A stretch of DNA of 11,709 nucleotides from Oscillatoria sp. Prado101 (GCA_025454445.1 JALOOK010000071.1:1-11709), one strand, 5' to 3'. Counted from the stretch's first letter, positions 1 through 6,982 are shown. The notes: generated from the sequence alone by a model not told the origin. Translations and numbers: made by a program.

Positions 1-20
1 AGGACCAGTGAAAACGTCAT
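1..20 (-). CDS. Probable 5' end of a gene leaving the window
   Basis: On the minus strand an ATG at 20-18 is preceded by AGGAGG (32-27) with a 6-base spacer, which is a strong ribosome binding site. Only six whole codons are visible (M-T-F-S-L-V) before the edge. The opening MTFSLV resembles the usual start of DUF1028 (Ntn-hydrolase-like) proteins, but six residues cannot establish a family. The gene would lie in the same direction as, and immediately behind, the truncated DUF262 gene. The start signal is seen; that it is a real gene is inferred. Confidence 0.35.
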
Positions 21-68
21 GCTGCGCCTCCTGTGGAGTCTGTCGGGATTGAACGCCTCGTTGTGCGT

Positions 69-938
69 TCACCCGGCCCGGGTGTCAAGCAGGCTTTCCC
101 GCAACTTGGCCTTGCGCTTAATCATCCGGATGTGCTCGAAAACCTCTTGGAACATCTCCCGTCCCAGGTTAGTTTCGATGTCCTCCCACTTGACGCTGTA
201 GGCTTCCTGTTGCTTGATTTCAGGGATTTTTCCGATGATCTCTGCTTTCAAGATGTCGGTGTGGGAGAGATCCAGTCCCCGGTCGTTGAGCACAGAAAAG
301 ATCCGGTACGCGGAGTCAAAGTCAGGCGTGGACACCACGACCAGAAAACAGCGCGTAATGATAAACTGGGCGAGGCGCAGTCGCTGAGCGTCGCTAAAGT
401 CTTGCAAGCGCCGCAAGAACAGCTGGGCGTTGTCTTTGATGTTTTGCCGGCTGTCTGAAAGCTTGGCATCCTTTAATTCTTCCAGCTTGTTAATCCCGCC
501 CTCATCCTGTATGTATTCCTTGAAAAACTCCGCATCGCGCTCGCGCAAACTCAGACGGTAGCGGTTAGGAATGCCAGAAATCTTGCTGCCTTTTTGGTAG
601 AGATAGGTCGTCAAATCATTGAAGTGCTCCGCCGGCACTGACGCCCGCAAAGCCGCCAGCAATATGGTCAGGGTGGTCAGTCGCTGCTGTCCGTCCACGA
701 CTTGCGCTTCTGGCGTATCTCCCTTAATCAGCACGATACTTCCCAGGAAGTAGGGATTGACTTCCTCAATAGGAGCGATGTCATCTTCCACAGATATGAT
801 AAAATCTTCTAGCATTTCCCCCGCCTGCTCTACAGTCCAGGCATAGGGGCGCTGGTAGAGGGGAATCGTGAAGGCAAAGTCATCGCTGAAGACTTTCCCT
901 ATCGGGTACTCCTTACCCTCGATTTTCACATTGCTCAT
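69..938 (-). CDS. DUF262 (GmrS/ParB-like) domain protein, C-terminally truncated
   Basis: This 289-residue protein carries the full DUF262 (GmrSD N-terminal) domain. Visible motifs are IPLYQRPYAW (residues 25-34), FLGSIVL (64-70), VVDGQQRLTTL (80-90, the ParB-like DGQQR core) and FSVLNDRGLDLSHTDILKAEIIG-like sequence (214-236). The family-typical EHIRMIKRKAKLRESLL lies at 268-284, then the protein stops after five unrelated residues. In GmrSD-type proteins this domain, linked to nucleotide-dependent restriction of modified DNA, is normally followed by a second half with a DUF1524 HNH nuclease. No such half is visible in any frame of the 68 bases left of the stop. The start is well supported: GGAGGAG (951-945) lies 6 bases before the ATG. 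It is probably a remnant that cannot cut DNA, though a stand-alone DUF262 protein is possible. Confidence 0.85.
   Translation of the reverse strand: MSNVKIEGKEYPIGKVFSDDFAFTIPLYQRPYAWTVEQAGEMLEDFIISVEDDIAPIEEVNPYFLGSIVLIKGDTPEAQVVDGQQRLTTLTILLAALRASVPAEHFNDLTTYLYQKGSKISGIPNRYRLSLRERDAEFFKEYIQDEGGINKLEELKDAKLSDSRQNIKDNAQLFLRRLQDFSDAQRLRLAQFIITRCFLVVVSTPDFDSAYRIFSVLNDRGLDLSHTDILKAEIIGKIPEIKQQEAYSVKWEDIETNLGREMFQEVFEHIRMIKRKAKLRESLLDTRAG
70..84. repeat. GC-rich palindrome at the truncated end of the DUF262 gene
   Basis: CACCCGG (70-76) and CCGGGTG (78-84) are perfect 7-base inverted arms around one base. The palindrome covers the last codons of the truncated DUF262 frame and touches its stop codon (71-69), the point where the protein departs from its family. 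It could be a deletion junction or a small terminator stem without a T-run; neither is proven. Confidence 0.45.
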
Positions 939-1120
939 GCTAAGCTCCTCCGTTAAGCGCAGTTGGCGATAAATTCCCGAAACTGGATTCTCCTTTGGAC
1001 TGAGGCACAGGGTTAAAATCGGGAAAGCCGCCTAAATATTCTAATCCTTAGCTGACATTATGCGCGGGATTCCCCACAAATCAGCCTTTTTTAGAAGGCG
1101 GAGTGGGGGCGAACCTTGTT

Positions 1121-1163
1121 GGCCCAGACCTTTTTGGCCCAGAGTTGAGTTACCTGGCCCAGT
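1121..1163 (+). repeat. Three direct copies of GGCCCAG(A/T)
   Basis: GGCCCAGA occurs at 1121-1128 and 1136-1143, and GGCCCAGT at 1156-1163, so the starts are 15 and 20 bases apart. Each copy is preceded by TT or CT plus T-rich sequence. The role is unknown; it may be an eroded dispersed repeat or a set of protein binding sites. Confidence 0.5.
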
Positions 1164-1287
1164 CCACTCCGTTAGGGAGGGGTGGGAGGGCTATTCGCCC
1201 TGCAACTGCTATCTCGACCCTTCCCGACGAGAGGGGATAGGGAAGACCAATGCCAGTGGTGCCAGATTTCAGGAACACCCATTGCGG

Positions 1288-1293
1288 TACAAT
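1288..1293 (+). promoter_or_regulatory. Possible -10 box just before the DUF815 start
   Basis: TACAAT lies only 7 bases before the ATG at 1301. If used, transcription would begin at or within a base or two of the start codon, giving a leaderless or nearly leaderless mRNA, which would fit the absence of a Shine-Dalgarno sequence. No good -35 box is visible, so this is a weak call. Confidence 0.28.
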
Positions 1294-1300
1294 TGCAATT

Positions 1301-2629
1301 ATGTCATCTCCAAACACTCAAATTATCTCTTCTCTCCGATTTCTCCAGCGCCAAGCTGCATCCCTGCTGCTTTACCAAGGCACACTCACCGGCCCCACAG
1401 GTATTGCCTTCCTCAGCCTGTTACAATCCCTGCACCACAGCGATGCCGGTGGCACGGATTGCTCGCACGCTTACGGCAGCTGGTTCCAATCTCTAGCTGC
1501 TAAAAATCTCAGCTGGCAAGATTACCTGATCAATCGAATCCTCCTCGATACTAACCCCTTCACCCTGAAAGCTCAGCAAGTAGAATTTGCCTGCTTGCCA
1601 CCGGCACTGATCTCCGCTGCCAAGCATGACTTGCAAGTTTTGCAAAGTCTCTACCAGTGCGGGGGAGAACAGCTGAGCCGGTGGGTGCAAACCGCCTCCC
1701 AATTGCCGGTGGCACCCCCCGTCTGGGATTGCCCTCAAAATGGGGCAGCAGATCAACAGTCATTGCCGATAATAACCTCTCTGCAAAAAGAAAGCAACTG
1801 GGCTGACACCCTGGAAGAGTTAACCGCCCACTACCGCCAATATGGCACCGGCCTTTTTGCCGAATATCGCGCCCTGCGCTGGCAGTCTGGGCAATTGACC
1901 GGCATCCAACACCCAGATCCAGTGCGGATCGCTGATTTAGCCGTCTGCGAATTACAGCGCGACACTCTGGTAAAAAATACAGAATTTCTCCTAGCAGGAT
2001 TGCCGGCACTTCACGTTTTGCTGTACGGCAGTCGCGGTTCCGGCAAATCTTCGTTAGTTAAAGCTCTGTTAAATGAATTCGGCGAGCGCGGTTTGCGCCT
2101 GCTCGAAGTGGCCAAATCTGACCTCAAAGATTTGCCGGCAATTGTTGAGCAGTTGCGCGGCGTACCCCAGAAATTTATCATCTTTGTAGATGACCTCTCT
2201 TTTGAGGAAGATGACGACGCTTTCAAAGCCCTGAAAGTGGTGCTGGAAGGCAGTCTGACCGCACGACCGGCAAATGTGGCAGTCTATGCCACATCCAACC
2301 GCCGTCACCTGATTCGGGAGTTCTTTGACGATCGCCCCCGCCCCAGTGCCGGTGAGGAAGTTCACGCTTGGGATACGGTGCAGGAAAAACTTTCCTTTAG
2401 CGATCGTTTTGGCTTAACTTTAACATTTGAGCCGGCTAATCAAGACACCTATCTACAAATTGTCCGCCATCTCGCAGAGCGAGCCGGTATTTCTTTGAAC
2501 TCGGAAGAATTACAGTTTCGCGCTCTCCAGTGGGCGACGCGCCACAACGGGCGTTCTGGGCGCACGGCTAGGCAATTAGTTGACTTTCTTAGGGGGGAGT
2601 TGGCAATGGCAGGTCAGCAGAAAAAATAA
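1301..2629 (+). CDS. DUF815-family AAA+ ATPase
   Basis: A 442-residue P-loop ATPase of the DUF815 (PF05673) type; its cellular role is not established. Counting from the ATG at 1301, Walker A is GSRGSGKSS (243-251), Walker B is FIIFVDDLS (292-300) followed by FEEDDD, and the sensor-1 region is YATSNRRHL (329-337) with N333. This order and these sequences are diagnostic of the family. The first 240 residues are a helical region specific to the longer members. An earlier in-frame ATG exists at 1250, but the 17 residues it would add look non-coding; the region after 1301 reads as normal protein. There is no clear ribosome binding site. The gene stands alone on the plus strand and converges on the acyltransferase, with a repeat element in the gap. 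Confidence 0.92.
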   Translation: MSSPNTQIISSLRFLQRQAASLLLYQGTLTGPTGIAFLSLLQSLHHSDAGGTDCSHAYGSWFQSLAAKNLSWQDYLINRILLDTNPFTLKAQQVEFACLPPALISAAKHDLQVLQSLYQCGGEQLSRWVQTASQLPVAPPVWDCPQNGAADQQSLPIITSLQKESNWADTLEELTAHYRQYGTGLFAEYRALRWQSGQLTGIQHPDPVRIADLAVCELQRDTLVKNTEFLLAGLPALHVLLYGSRGSGKSSLVKALLNEFGERGLRLLEVAKSDLKDLPAIVEQLRGVPQKFIIFVDDLSFEEDDDAFKALKVVLEGSLTARPANVAVYATSNRRHLIREFFDDRPRPSAGEEVHAWDTVQEKLSFSDRFGLTLTFEPANQDTYLQIVRHLAERAGISLNSEELQFRALQWATRHNGRSGRTARQLVDFLRGELAMAGQQKK

Positions 2630-2664
2630 GCGGTTTGGGGGGTGGTTTTTTGAACAGCAACAGC

Positions 2665-2760
2665 TATAGCGGTTTTCATCTGAGTCAGGTACTGAGAAAC
2701 CCGGTTTCTTTAAGAAACCGGGTTTCTGGCACGTACTTCATCGAACTGAAAACCGCTATA
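2665..2760. repeat. 96-bp MITE-like palindromic element, copy 1
   Basis: Terminal inverted repeats are TATAGCGGTTTTCA (2665-2678) and its exact complement (2747-2760). In the middle is a nearly perfect palindrome: AGAAACCCGGTTTCTT (2695-2710), one T, then AAGAAACCGGGTTTCT (2712-2727). It lies between convergent genes, so it could act as a bidirectional transcript end. The element has no room for a protein; if it moves, it depends on a transposase elsewhere. The TA at each end would fit a TA target-site preference as in IS630/Tc1-type MITEs, which is inference. Confidence 0.85.
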
Positions 2761-2770
2761 AGTAGGAGGC

Positions 2771-2790
2771 GTTACGGCTTTCGCCGTAAC
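2771..2790 (-). repeat. GTTACGGC hairpin with GAAA loop after the acyltransferase
   Basis: GTTACGGC (2771-2778) and GCCGTAAC (2783-2790) are perfect 8-base arms. Read as minus-strand RNA the loop is GAAA, a very stable GNRA tetraloop. The flanks (GTAGGAGG and CCACCTCACTAC) extend the pairing imperfectly. It begins 9 bases past the acyltransferase stop codon. No T-run follows, so it is not a classical terminator; mRNA 3'-end protection is likelier. Palindromes of this GTTACGG type recur between genes in many cyanobacteria. Confidence 0.65.
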
Positions 2791-2798
2791 CCACCTCA

Positions 2799-3671
2799 CT
2801 ACTCCTGAACTAAGCGGTCTAATTCCAGTTGCATCTGGATGCGGACTTTTTCATAGCAAGCATCCACATAATCGCGGTCGCCGGCGGCGTCGCGCCCGTA
2901 GCGATCGAAGACAATCGGGGCGCAAACGCGAGTGCGAATTTTTGCCGGCAGCGGAATGTTCGGCAGCGGGCCAAAACTCAGCCCCCAAGGCAGCCCCAAA
3001 TAAATGGGAAACACCGACGGATCGAGGTTTAGCAACCACGGCATCCCCCATTCGTGCAGCTGGCGCATTTCTTTGTAGATATCTGCCAGAACAATCAGAG
3101 TGTCGTGAGCGCCGGTGGAAATCATTGGCACTACCGGCACCTCTTCCCGCAGCGCCAATTTGATAAACCCCTTGCGCCCCGCAAAGTAAATTTGGTTCCG
3201 CATGCTGTGGGGGCGGAAAACATCCTCAGCCCCCCCTGGATAGACAGCCACTGCTGCGCCTTTTCGGAGAGCGGCGGTTGCCATTTTGGGGTGAGCCATT
3301 ATCGCTCCGAACTGCACCGCCCCTCGCGCCAATGGAGGGAAAGCCTTCCAAACAGTTGGGTGCATCAGTCCATAGCTTAAGCGCTCTGTGCCAAACCGGC
3401 TGAACCAGTCATACATGAACATGAACATATCGGGTGCGGCTAAGCCCCCATTGTGGGAGCCGACAGCCAGCATTTTCCCTTCCGCCGGTATGTGATGCCA
3501 GCCATCGGTTTCAACCTGAAAGTAGTAGCGGTAAAACCACTCCCACATCGGCATTAAAGATTTTATTACCTTCGGATCTCGGTCGTCTAGCGACCAACCA
3601 TCAAAGCGATGGCGAGAGGTTTTGCTCGGTATTCCGGAACTGCCGGTGAACTCATTTAAAAAATTAAACAC
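2799..3671 (-). CDS. Lysophospholipid acyltransferase-family protein (MGAT-like)
   Basis: A predicted acyltransferase of the PlsC/LPLAT superfamily, MGAT-like branch, likely moving an acyl group from acyl-ACP or acyl-CoA to a lipid hydroxyl at the membrane. Numbered from the GTG at 3671 (290 residues), GWSLDDRDP (25-33) is the family's opening, SHNGGLAAPD (72-81) holds the catalytic histidine H73 and aspartate D81, and VYPGGAEDVFRP (143-154) is the acyl-acceptor block. H and D are seven residues apart, wider than the classical HX4D. The frame stays open back to a TTG at 3791, but that start has no ribosome binding site and adds 40 residues of poor quality. The GTG has GAGAGG (3686-3681) 9 bases upstream, so I prefer it. 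Substrate cannot be told from sequence. Confidence 0.83.
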   Translation of the reverse strand: MFNFLNEFTGSSGIPSKTSRHRFDGWSLDDRDPKVIKSLMPMWEWFYRYYFQVETDGWHHIPAEGKMLAVGSHNGGLAAPDMFMFMYDWFSRFGTERLSYGLMHPTVWKAFPPLARGAVQFGAIMAHPKMATAALRKGAAVAVYPGGAEDVFRPHSMRNQIYFAGRKGFIKLALREEVPVVPMISTGAHDTLIVLADIYKEMRQLHEWGMPWLLNLDPSVFPIYLGLPWGLSFGPLPNIPLPAKIRTRVCAPIVFDRYGRDAAGDRDYVDACYEKVRIQMQLELDRLVQE

Positions 3672-3835
3672 GGGTTTTAACCTCTCTCTACAACGAGATG
3701 GCGCTTTTAAAAAGATGGCAGCGCAGCCAATCTGTAAGTCAGCCCCACTAAACTGAACTTGCTTTCCGTGCGGCGTGCCGCCCTGACTCAATAGTAAAGG
3801 CGTGCGGAACTTAACGCCAACACGAACCTACCTTT

Positions 3836-4264
3836 TCAGTTTAATTTTCTTTCCCTACTGATTTCAGCCCAGTTGAGATCCATCTGGATCGCACCCCGAC
3901 TCGTTCCATCTCCGGCGGAAGCGCCTACTCCGCAGCGCCTGTCTCTCTCCCGACGCCCCAGCACCGGCGCATCCACCGTCAGGCACAAAGCCGCATAACC
4001 AGCTGCCTCAGCCCGCTGTACCAAATCGCAGGTGAGCGCCCGATTTCGGTGTGCGTACAGCTGAAACCACTGCGGCGTCTGCAACAAACCGCAGCTACAG
4101 AATTTTCGCGCTTGTAGCGGTTTTCAATTGGAGCGAGTACGCCCCAGAAACCCGGTTTCTTAAAGAAACCGGGTTTATTATACCTCACAAAGCATGAAAA
4201 ACGCTACAGACAGATACTCCGGCGCTAGCGCTACGCACTCTAACAGATTAATCGGTTTGTTCAT
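3836..4264 (-). pseudogene. Decayed FMN-dependent alpha-hydroxyacid oxidase (lactate/glycolate oxidase type), split by repeat copy 2
   Basis: Pieces of one gene of the LldD/lactate oxidase/glycolate oxidase family remain. The 5' end starts at 4264 with MNKPINLLECVALAPEYLS, a good match to the family N-terminus (INLFEYE-LA-HLS), with AAGGA just upstream. It breaks at 4208, exactly where the 96-bp element begins. Beyond the element SVAAV (about 4103-4085) and, after a one-base frameshift, LQTPQWFQLYAHRNR...LCLTVDAPVLGRRERDRR resume at the middle of the family (typically VAA..PQWFQLY.H.DR and LTVDAPVLG.RERD). Another frame then holds a stop followed by ALPPEME, the expected next block. The tail QMDLNWAEIS may be a later piece. 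About 90-100 residues are missing at the element, and the whole C-terminal half with the catalytic histidine and arginine is absent. The ATG overlaps the end of the upstream membrane-protein gene by 17 bases. Confidence 0.82.
4113..4208. repeat. 96-bp MITE-like palindromic element, copy 2, inside the oxidase pseudogene
   Basis: Ends are TGTAGCGGTTTTCA (4113-4126) and TGAAAAACGCTACA (4195-4208), complementary at 13 of 14 positions. The central palindrome has perfect 14-base arms (4148-4161 and 4163-4176) around one A. It is the same length as copy 1 and shares the right-hand segment TACCTCACAAAG with copy 3. It lies within the remains of the hydroxyacid oxidase gene. Confidence 0.85.
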
Positions 4265-4976
4265 GGCATCCTTTTTCCAGGTTAACAGGGGCTTGTTGTT
4301 GAAGGCGCTTGGCTACAAATAGTAAAACAGCAAAGACAATCACCGTCTCTCCTAGCGCTTCCGCAAACTCCTCAAAAGCCACCCTTGTCCTCTCCAAAAA
4401 CAGTATGAAAAACGGGTGGTTACGGAAAAATATCCAGAAAAAAGGCTGCAATATTTTATATTTAATAATCTCCGCGCCAAAACCACCAAAAGCAAAAATT
4501 ACCATTCCCAGCAGCGCCAAAAAAGTCTCTCTGCGGTATGATTTACATAGGGCCATAAATTCTCGCACAAACACTGCTGGAAACATCACAAATATCAGGA
4601 TATACGCTCGCAGCCAGTCCCGGTCGTTCGGAGTCTGGATCAGGCTGTGAAGCTGGAGGTGGATTTTGAATACCTCATCTGCAGAAGCATACAGCATAAG
4701 GACTCCAACTGTCAAGAGGAAAAATCTAGATGGGGGCTGGGAGGATTGGCGCTGAACTGTGAAAAAGATCAGCGAGATGAATCCAATTGTAAACAGCAGG
4801 AAAGCTTGCAATAAGGACGGGACTGTCATTTGCCCGTCCATGTCAAACGGGGGGTAGGGTTTGCCAGTGAGCAAAATACTGCCCAGATAAATCACGACAA
4901 TCAAAACTTCAAACAGGATTAAACCCACTAGCAGGCGATAACTCGCCCGCTCAAGTGCTTTTGGCTGGAGTTTCAT
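4248..4976 (-). CDS. Six-helix integral membrane protein, family not recognised
   Basis: A 242-residue hydrophobic protein. Likely membrane helices lie near residues 13-36, 54-74, 85-98, 123-138, 152-167 and 209-222. Charged residues unusual for a membrane protein cluster in two places: A-D-E-V-F-K-I-H (99-106) and E-E-F-A-E-A-L-G-E (202-210), with a further E169 in GAEI. These acidic residues and H106 next to helices could bind metal, but this is speculation. The ATG overlaps the uvrC stop as ATGA and there is no separate ribosome binding site, so translation is probably coupled to uvrC. Its own 3' end overlaps the start of the broken oxidase gene. I cannot assign a function. Confidence 0.8.
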   Translation of the reverse strand: MKLQPKALERASYRLLVGLILFEVLIVVIYLGSILLTGKPYPPFDMDGQMTVPSLLQAFLLFTIGFISLIFFTVQRQSSQPPSRFFLLTVGVLMLYASADEVFKIHLQLHSLIQTPNDRDWLRAYILIFVMFPAVFVREFMALCKSYRRETFLALLGMVIFAFGGFGAEIIKYKILQPFFWIFFRNHPFFILFLERTRVAFEEFAEALGETVIVFAVLLFVAKRLQQQAPVNLEKGCHEQTD

Positions 4977-6931
4977 GGGTGAAAATAATCGTATATTTGC
5001 TGGGCCAAACGCGGGCCAATGCCGTCTACCTCAGCCAGCTGTTCAGGGGTGGCTATCCTAATATAATCAATCGAGCGGAAATGCGCCAGCAGCTGTTTTT
5101 GCCGGTGGAATCCCAAACCCGGAATTTCCTCCAAGCGCGACCTGCGCATGCGCTCGCTCCTCTGCTGCCGGTGGAAACTCACCGCAAACCGGTGCGCCTC
5201 ATCCCGCAACCGGCGCAGCAGCTGCACCCCCGGCTGCTCCGCCTCCGTTTGCAGCGGCAACGATTCACCCGGAAGGAAAATTTCCTCCCGCTGCTTTGCC
5301 AAACTCACTACCCGCAAATCTTCCAGCAAATTCATCTCCTGCAAAACCCCAACAACTGCAGAAAGCTGCCCCTTACCGCCGTCAATCATCACCAAATCTG
5401 GCCAATCCGGATTGCCGGTGCGCTGCAATTGGGGATTTTGCGCATACTTGCGGAACCTGCGCCCGATAACTTCAGCGAGACTGGCAAAATCATCCGAGTG
5501 ACCGGCAGTTACGGTTGGATTCTTAATCTTGTAGTGTCGGTAGTGCTGTTTTGCCGGCAATCCGTCTACAAACACCACCTGCGACGCCACCGCATCCGAA
5601 CCCTGAATGTGGGAGATATCGTAACCTTCAATGCGGCGGGGCAAATCCGGCAAATCCAAAATTTCCGCCAAATTTCCCATCGCTTCCGCATTGCGAGATC
5701 CCGACTTTTGCAGGCGAGCCAATTCGTAGCCGGCGTTGCGCTCCACCATTTCAATCAAATCTGCCTTAGTTTGGCGCTGCGGAGCTAAAATCGTCACTTT
5801 GCGCCCCTTGCGTTCGCTCAACCAATCCGCAAGCATCTCCCCATCTGGCAACTCGTGCTGCACCAGAATCTCAGCGGGAATTTCCACCGGCTCCACAGTT
5901 TGATAGTGTTCCTCCAGCACCCGCTGCAAAATCGCCCCAGGTTCTATCATAGGAGTGGAATAAACAGGCGAAAAAGACTCCGATTCCCCCTCTCGCCTTG
6001 TCGGAGAGCCGGTTGGAGTATGAGGGTAAACTTCCGCCACAAACCCCAACCGTCCCACCAACTGACCGGCGCGAATCTGGAACAGCTGGATGCAGGCGTG
6101 CTGAGTGTCAGCCGCCAGCGCAATCGCATCCCGCGACACAGTATCATTAGGCAGAGACACCTTTTGCTCAGCATTCAGAGACTTCAAATCTTTAATCTGG
6201 TCGCGAATCCGCGCCGCCAGTTCAAAATTCAGCACCTCAGCCGCCTGTTCCATCTGAGCTATTAGAATATCTTCCAATTCCTGTACCCGCCCCTGAAAAA
6301 CCATCGCCACCTTTTGCACCGTCAAGCGGTAATCCGAAGGCGAAATCAGCATTTGGCAGACACCCGGACAGCGCCCGATATCATAATTCAGACAGGGGCG
6401 GTCTTTAAACAGAGGTTGGGGGCGCTGGCGCAGCGGAAAAATCCGCTTCACCAAATGCAGCGTATTCCGCAAGAGGCGAACATCAACATAAGGGCCATAA
6501 TAGCGGTCTTTTGCATTTCCCAACCGGCGCTTGCGCGTTATGAAAATCCGGGGATAGTCCTCCGACCAAGTAATGCAGACGTAGGGATACTTCTTGTCAT
6601 CCTTGAGCAGCACATTAAAATAAGGCTGGTGCTGCTTGACAAGATTAGCTTCTAGTGCTAAAGCTTCCGCCTCCGAGTCCGTGACGATGAACTCAATCTC
6701 CGCCACCTGCTGCACCATCAAGGCAATGCGCTGGCTGAGATTTTGCGAGTCGCGGAAATAGGAGCGAACGCGGGATCGCAGCTTCTTAGACTTGCCAATA
6801 TAGACAATCCGGTCGCTCCCGTCGCGCATCAAATAGACCCCCGGTTCCGGCGGAATCTCCTTGAGCCGGTTTTCCAGGCGCTCTGGGTCTTTAACCAGTG
6901 GTAGAATTGCAGTTGATGCTGTCACAGACAT
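4973..6931 (-). CDS. uvrC: UvrABC system protein C (excinuclease subunit)
   Basis: UvrC makes both incisions in nucleotide excision repair after UvrA and UvrB have located the lesion. All parts are present in 652 residues: the GIY-YIG nuclease (GVYLMRDG 31-38, VYIGKSKKLRSRVRSYF 43-59), the UVR UvrB-binding motif (about 220-255, EQAAEVLNFELAARIRDQI), the RNase H-like nuclease with D438 (GYDISH), D517 (MIDGGKGQ) and H580 (DEAHRF), and C-terminal helix-hairpin-helices (LEEIPGLG, VDGIGPRLA). The protein is longer than the usual 610-630 residues because of a low-complexity insert at about 300-328 that looks derived from a DNA repeat. All catalytic residues I can locate are intact. The stop overlaps the next gene's ATG. 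No clear Shine-Dalgarno sequence is visible; repeat copy 3 begins about 50 bases upstream of the start. Confidence 0.97.
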   Translation of the reverse strand: MSVTASTAILPLVKDPERLENRLKEIPPEPGVYLMRDGSDRIVYIGKSKKLRSRVRSYFRDSQNLSQRIALMVQQVAEIEFIVTDSEAEALALEANLVKQHQPYFNVLLKDDKKYPYVCITWSEDYPRIFITRKRRLGNAKDRYYGPYVDVRLLRNTLHLVKRIFPLRQRPQPLFKDRPCLNYDIGRCPGVCQMLISPSDYRLTVQKVAMVFQGRVQELEDILIAQMEQAAEVLNFELAARIRDQIKDLKSLNAEQKVSLPNDTVSRDAIALAADTQHACIQLFQIRAGQLVGRLGFVAEVYPHTPTGSPTRREGESESFSPVYSTPMIEPGAILQRVLEEHYQTVEPVEIPAEILVQHELPDGEMLADWLSERKGRKVTILAPQRQTKADLIEMVERNAGYELARLQKSGSRNAEAMGNLAEILDLPDLPRRIEGYDISHIQGSDAVASQVVFVDGLPAKQHYRHYKIKNPTVTAGHSDDFASLAEVIGRRFRKYAQNPQLQRTGNPDWPDLVMIDGGKGQLSAVVGVLQEMNLLEDLRVVSLAKQREEIFLPGESLPLQTEAEQPGVQLLRRLRDEAHRFAVSFHRQQRSERMRRSRLEEIPGLGFHRQKQLLAHFRSIDYIRIATPEQLAEVDGIGPRLAQQIYDYFHP

Positions 6932-6982
6932 AAAAGGTAGAATCTCAAATGGAAAGCTTGACGCCCTTTTTAATTTTACCTT

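Larger units (their letters stand above)
939..1300. other. Intergenic region between divergent DUF262 and DUF815 genes
   Basis: I find no convincing gene in these 362 bases. Open frames from 1060 and 1182 run through the gap into the ATPase gene in other frames and have no recognisable protein sequence. The region must hold promoters for the two divergent genes. It also contains a GGCCCAG triplet (1121-1163) and a weak 5-base stem AGGGC/GCCCT (1187-1201). The segment 1168-1190 is very G-rich. Confidence 0.6.

Noticed and set aside
33..458. A 141-residue open frame on the plus strand opposite the DUF262 gene
   Set aside because: It lies wholly opposite conserved DUF262 motifs and shows no family resemblance.
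69..938. A functional type IV (GmrSD) restriction system
   Set aside because: Only the N-terminal DUF262 domain is present; the DUF1524 nuclease half is missing in every frame up to the window edge.
1060..1503. Open frames on the plus strand running from the gap into the DUF815 gene
   Set aside because: They overlap the real ATPase reading frame in other phases, and their products look like translated non-coding DNA.
2396..2904. HIP1 octamers
   Set aside because: Only partial matches such as AGCGATCG occur (near 2400 and 2900); no full GCGATCGC was found in the window.
3979..4188. A 69-residue open frame across repeat copy 2
   Set aside because: It reads through the palindrome and then the oxidase remnant in the wrong frame; it is part of the pseudogene, not a gene.
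4955..5788. A 277-residue open frame on the plus strand opposite uvrC
   Set aside because: Its codons mirror the conserved uvrC sequence; the translation is rich in Gln, Arg and His with no recognisable motif and no ribosome site.
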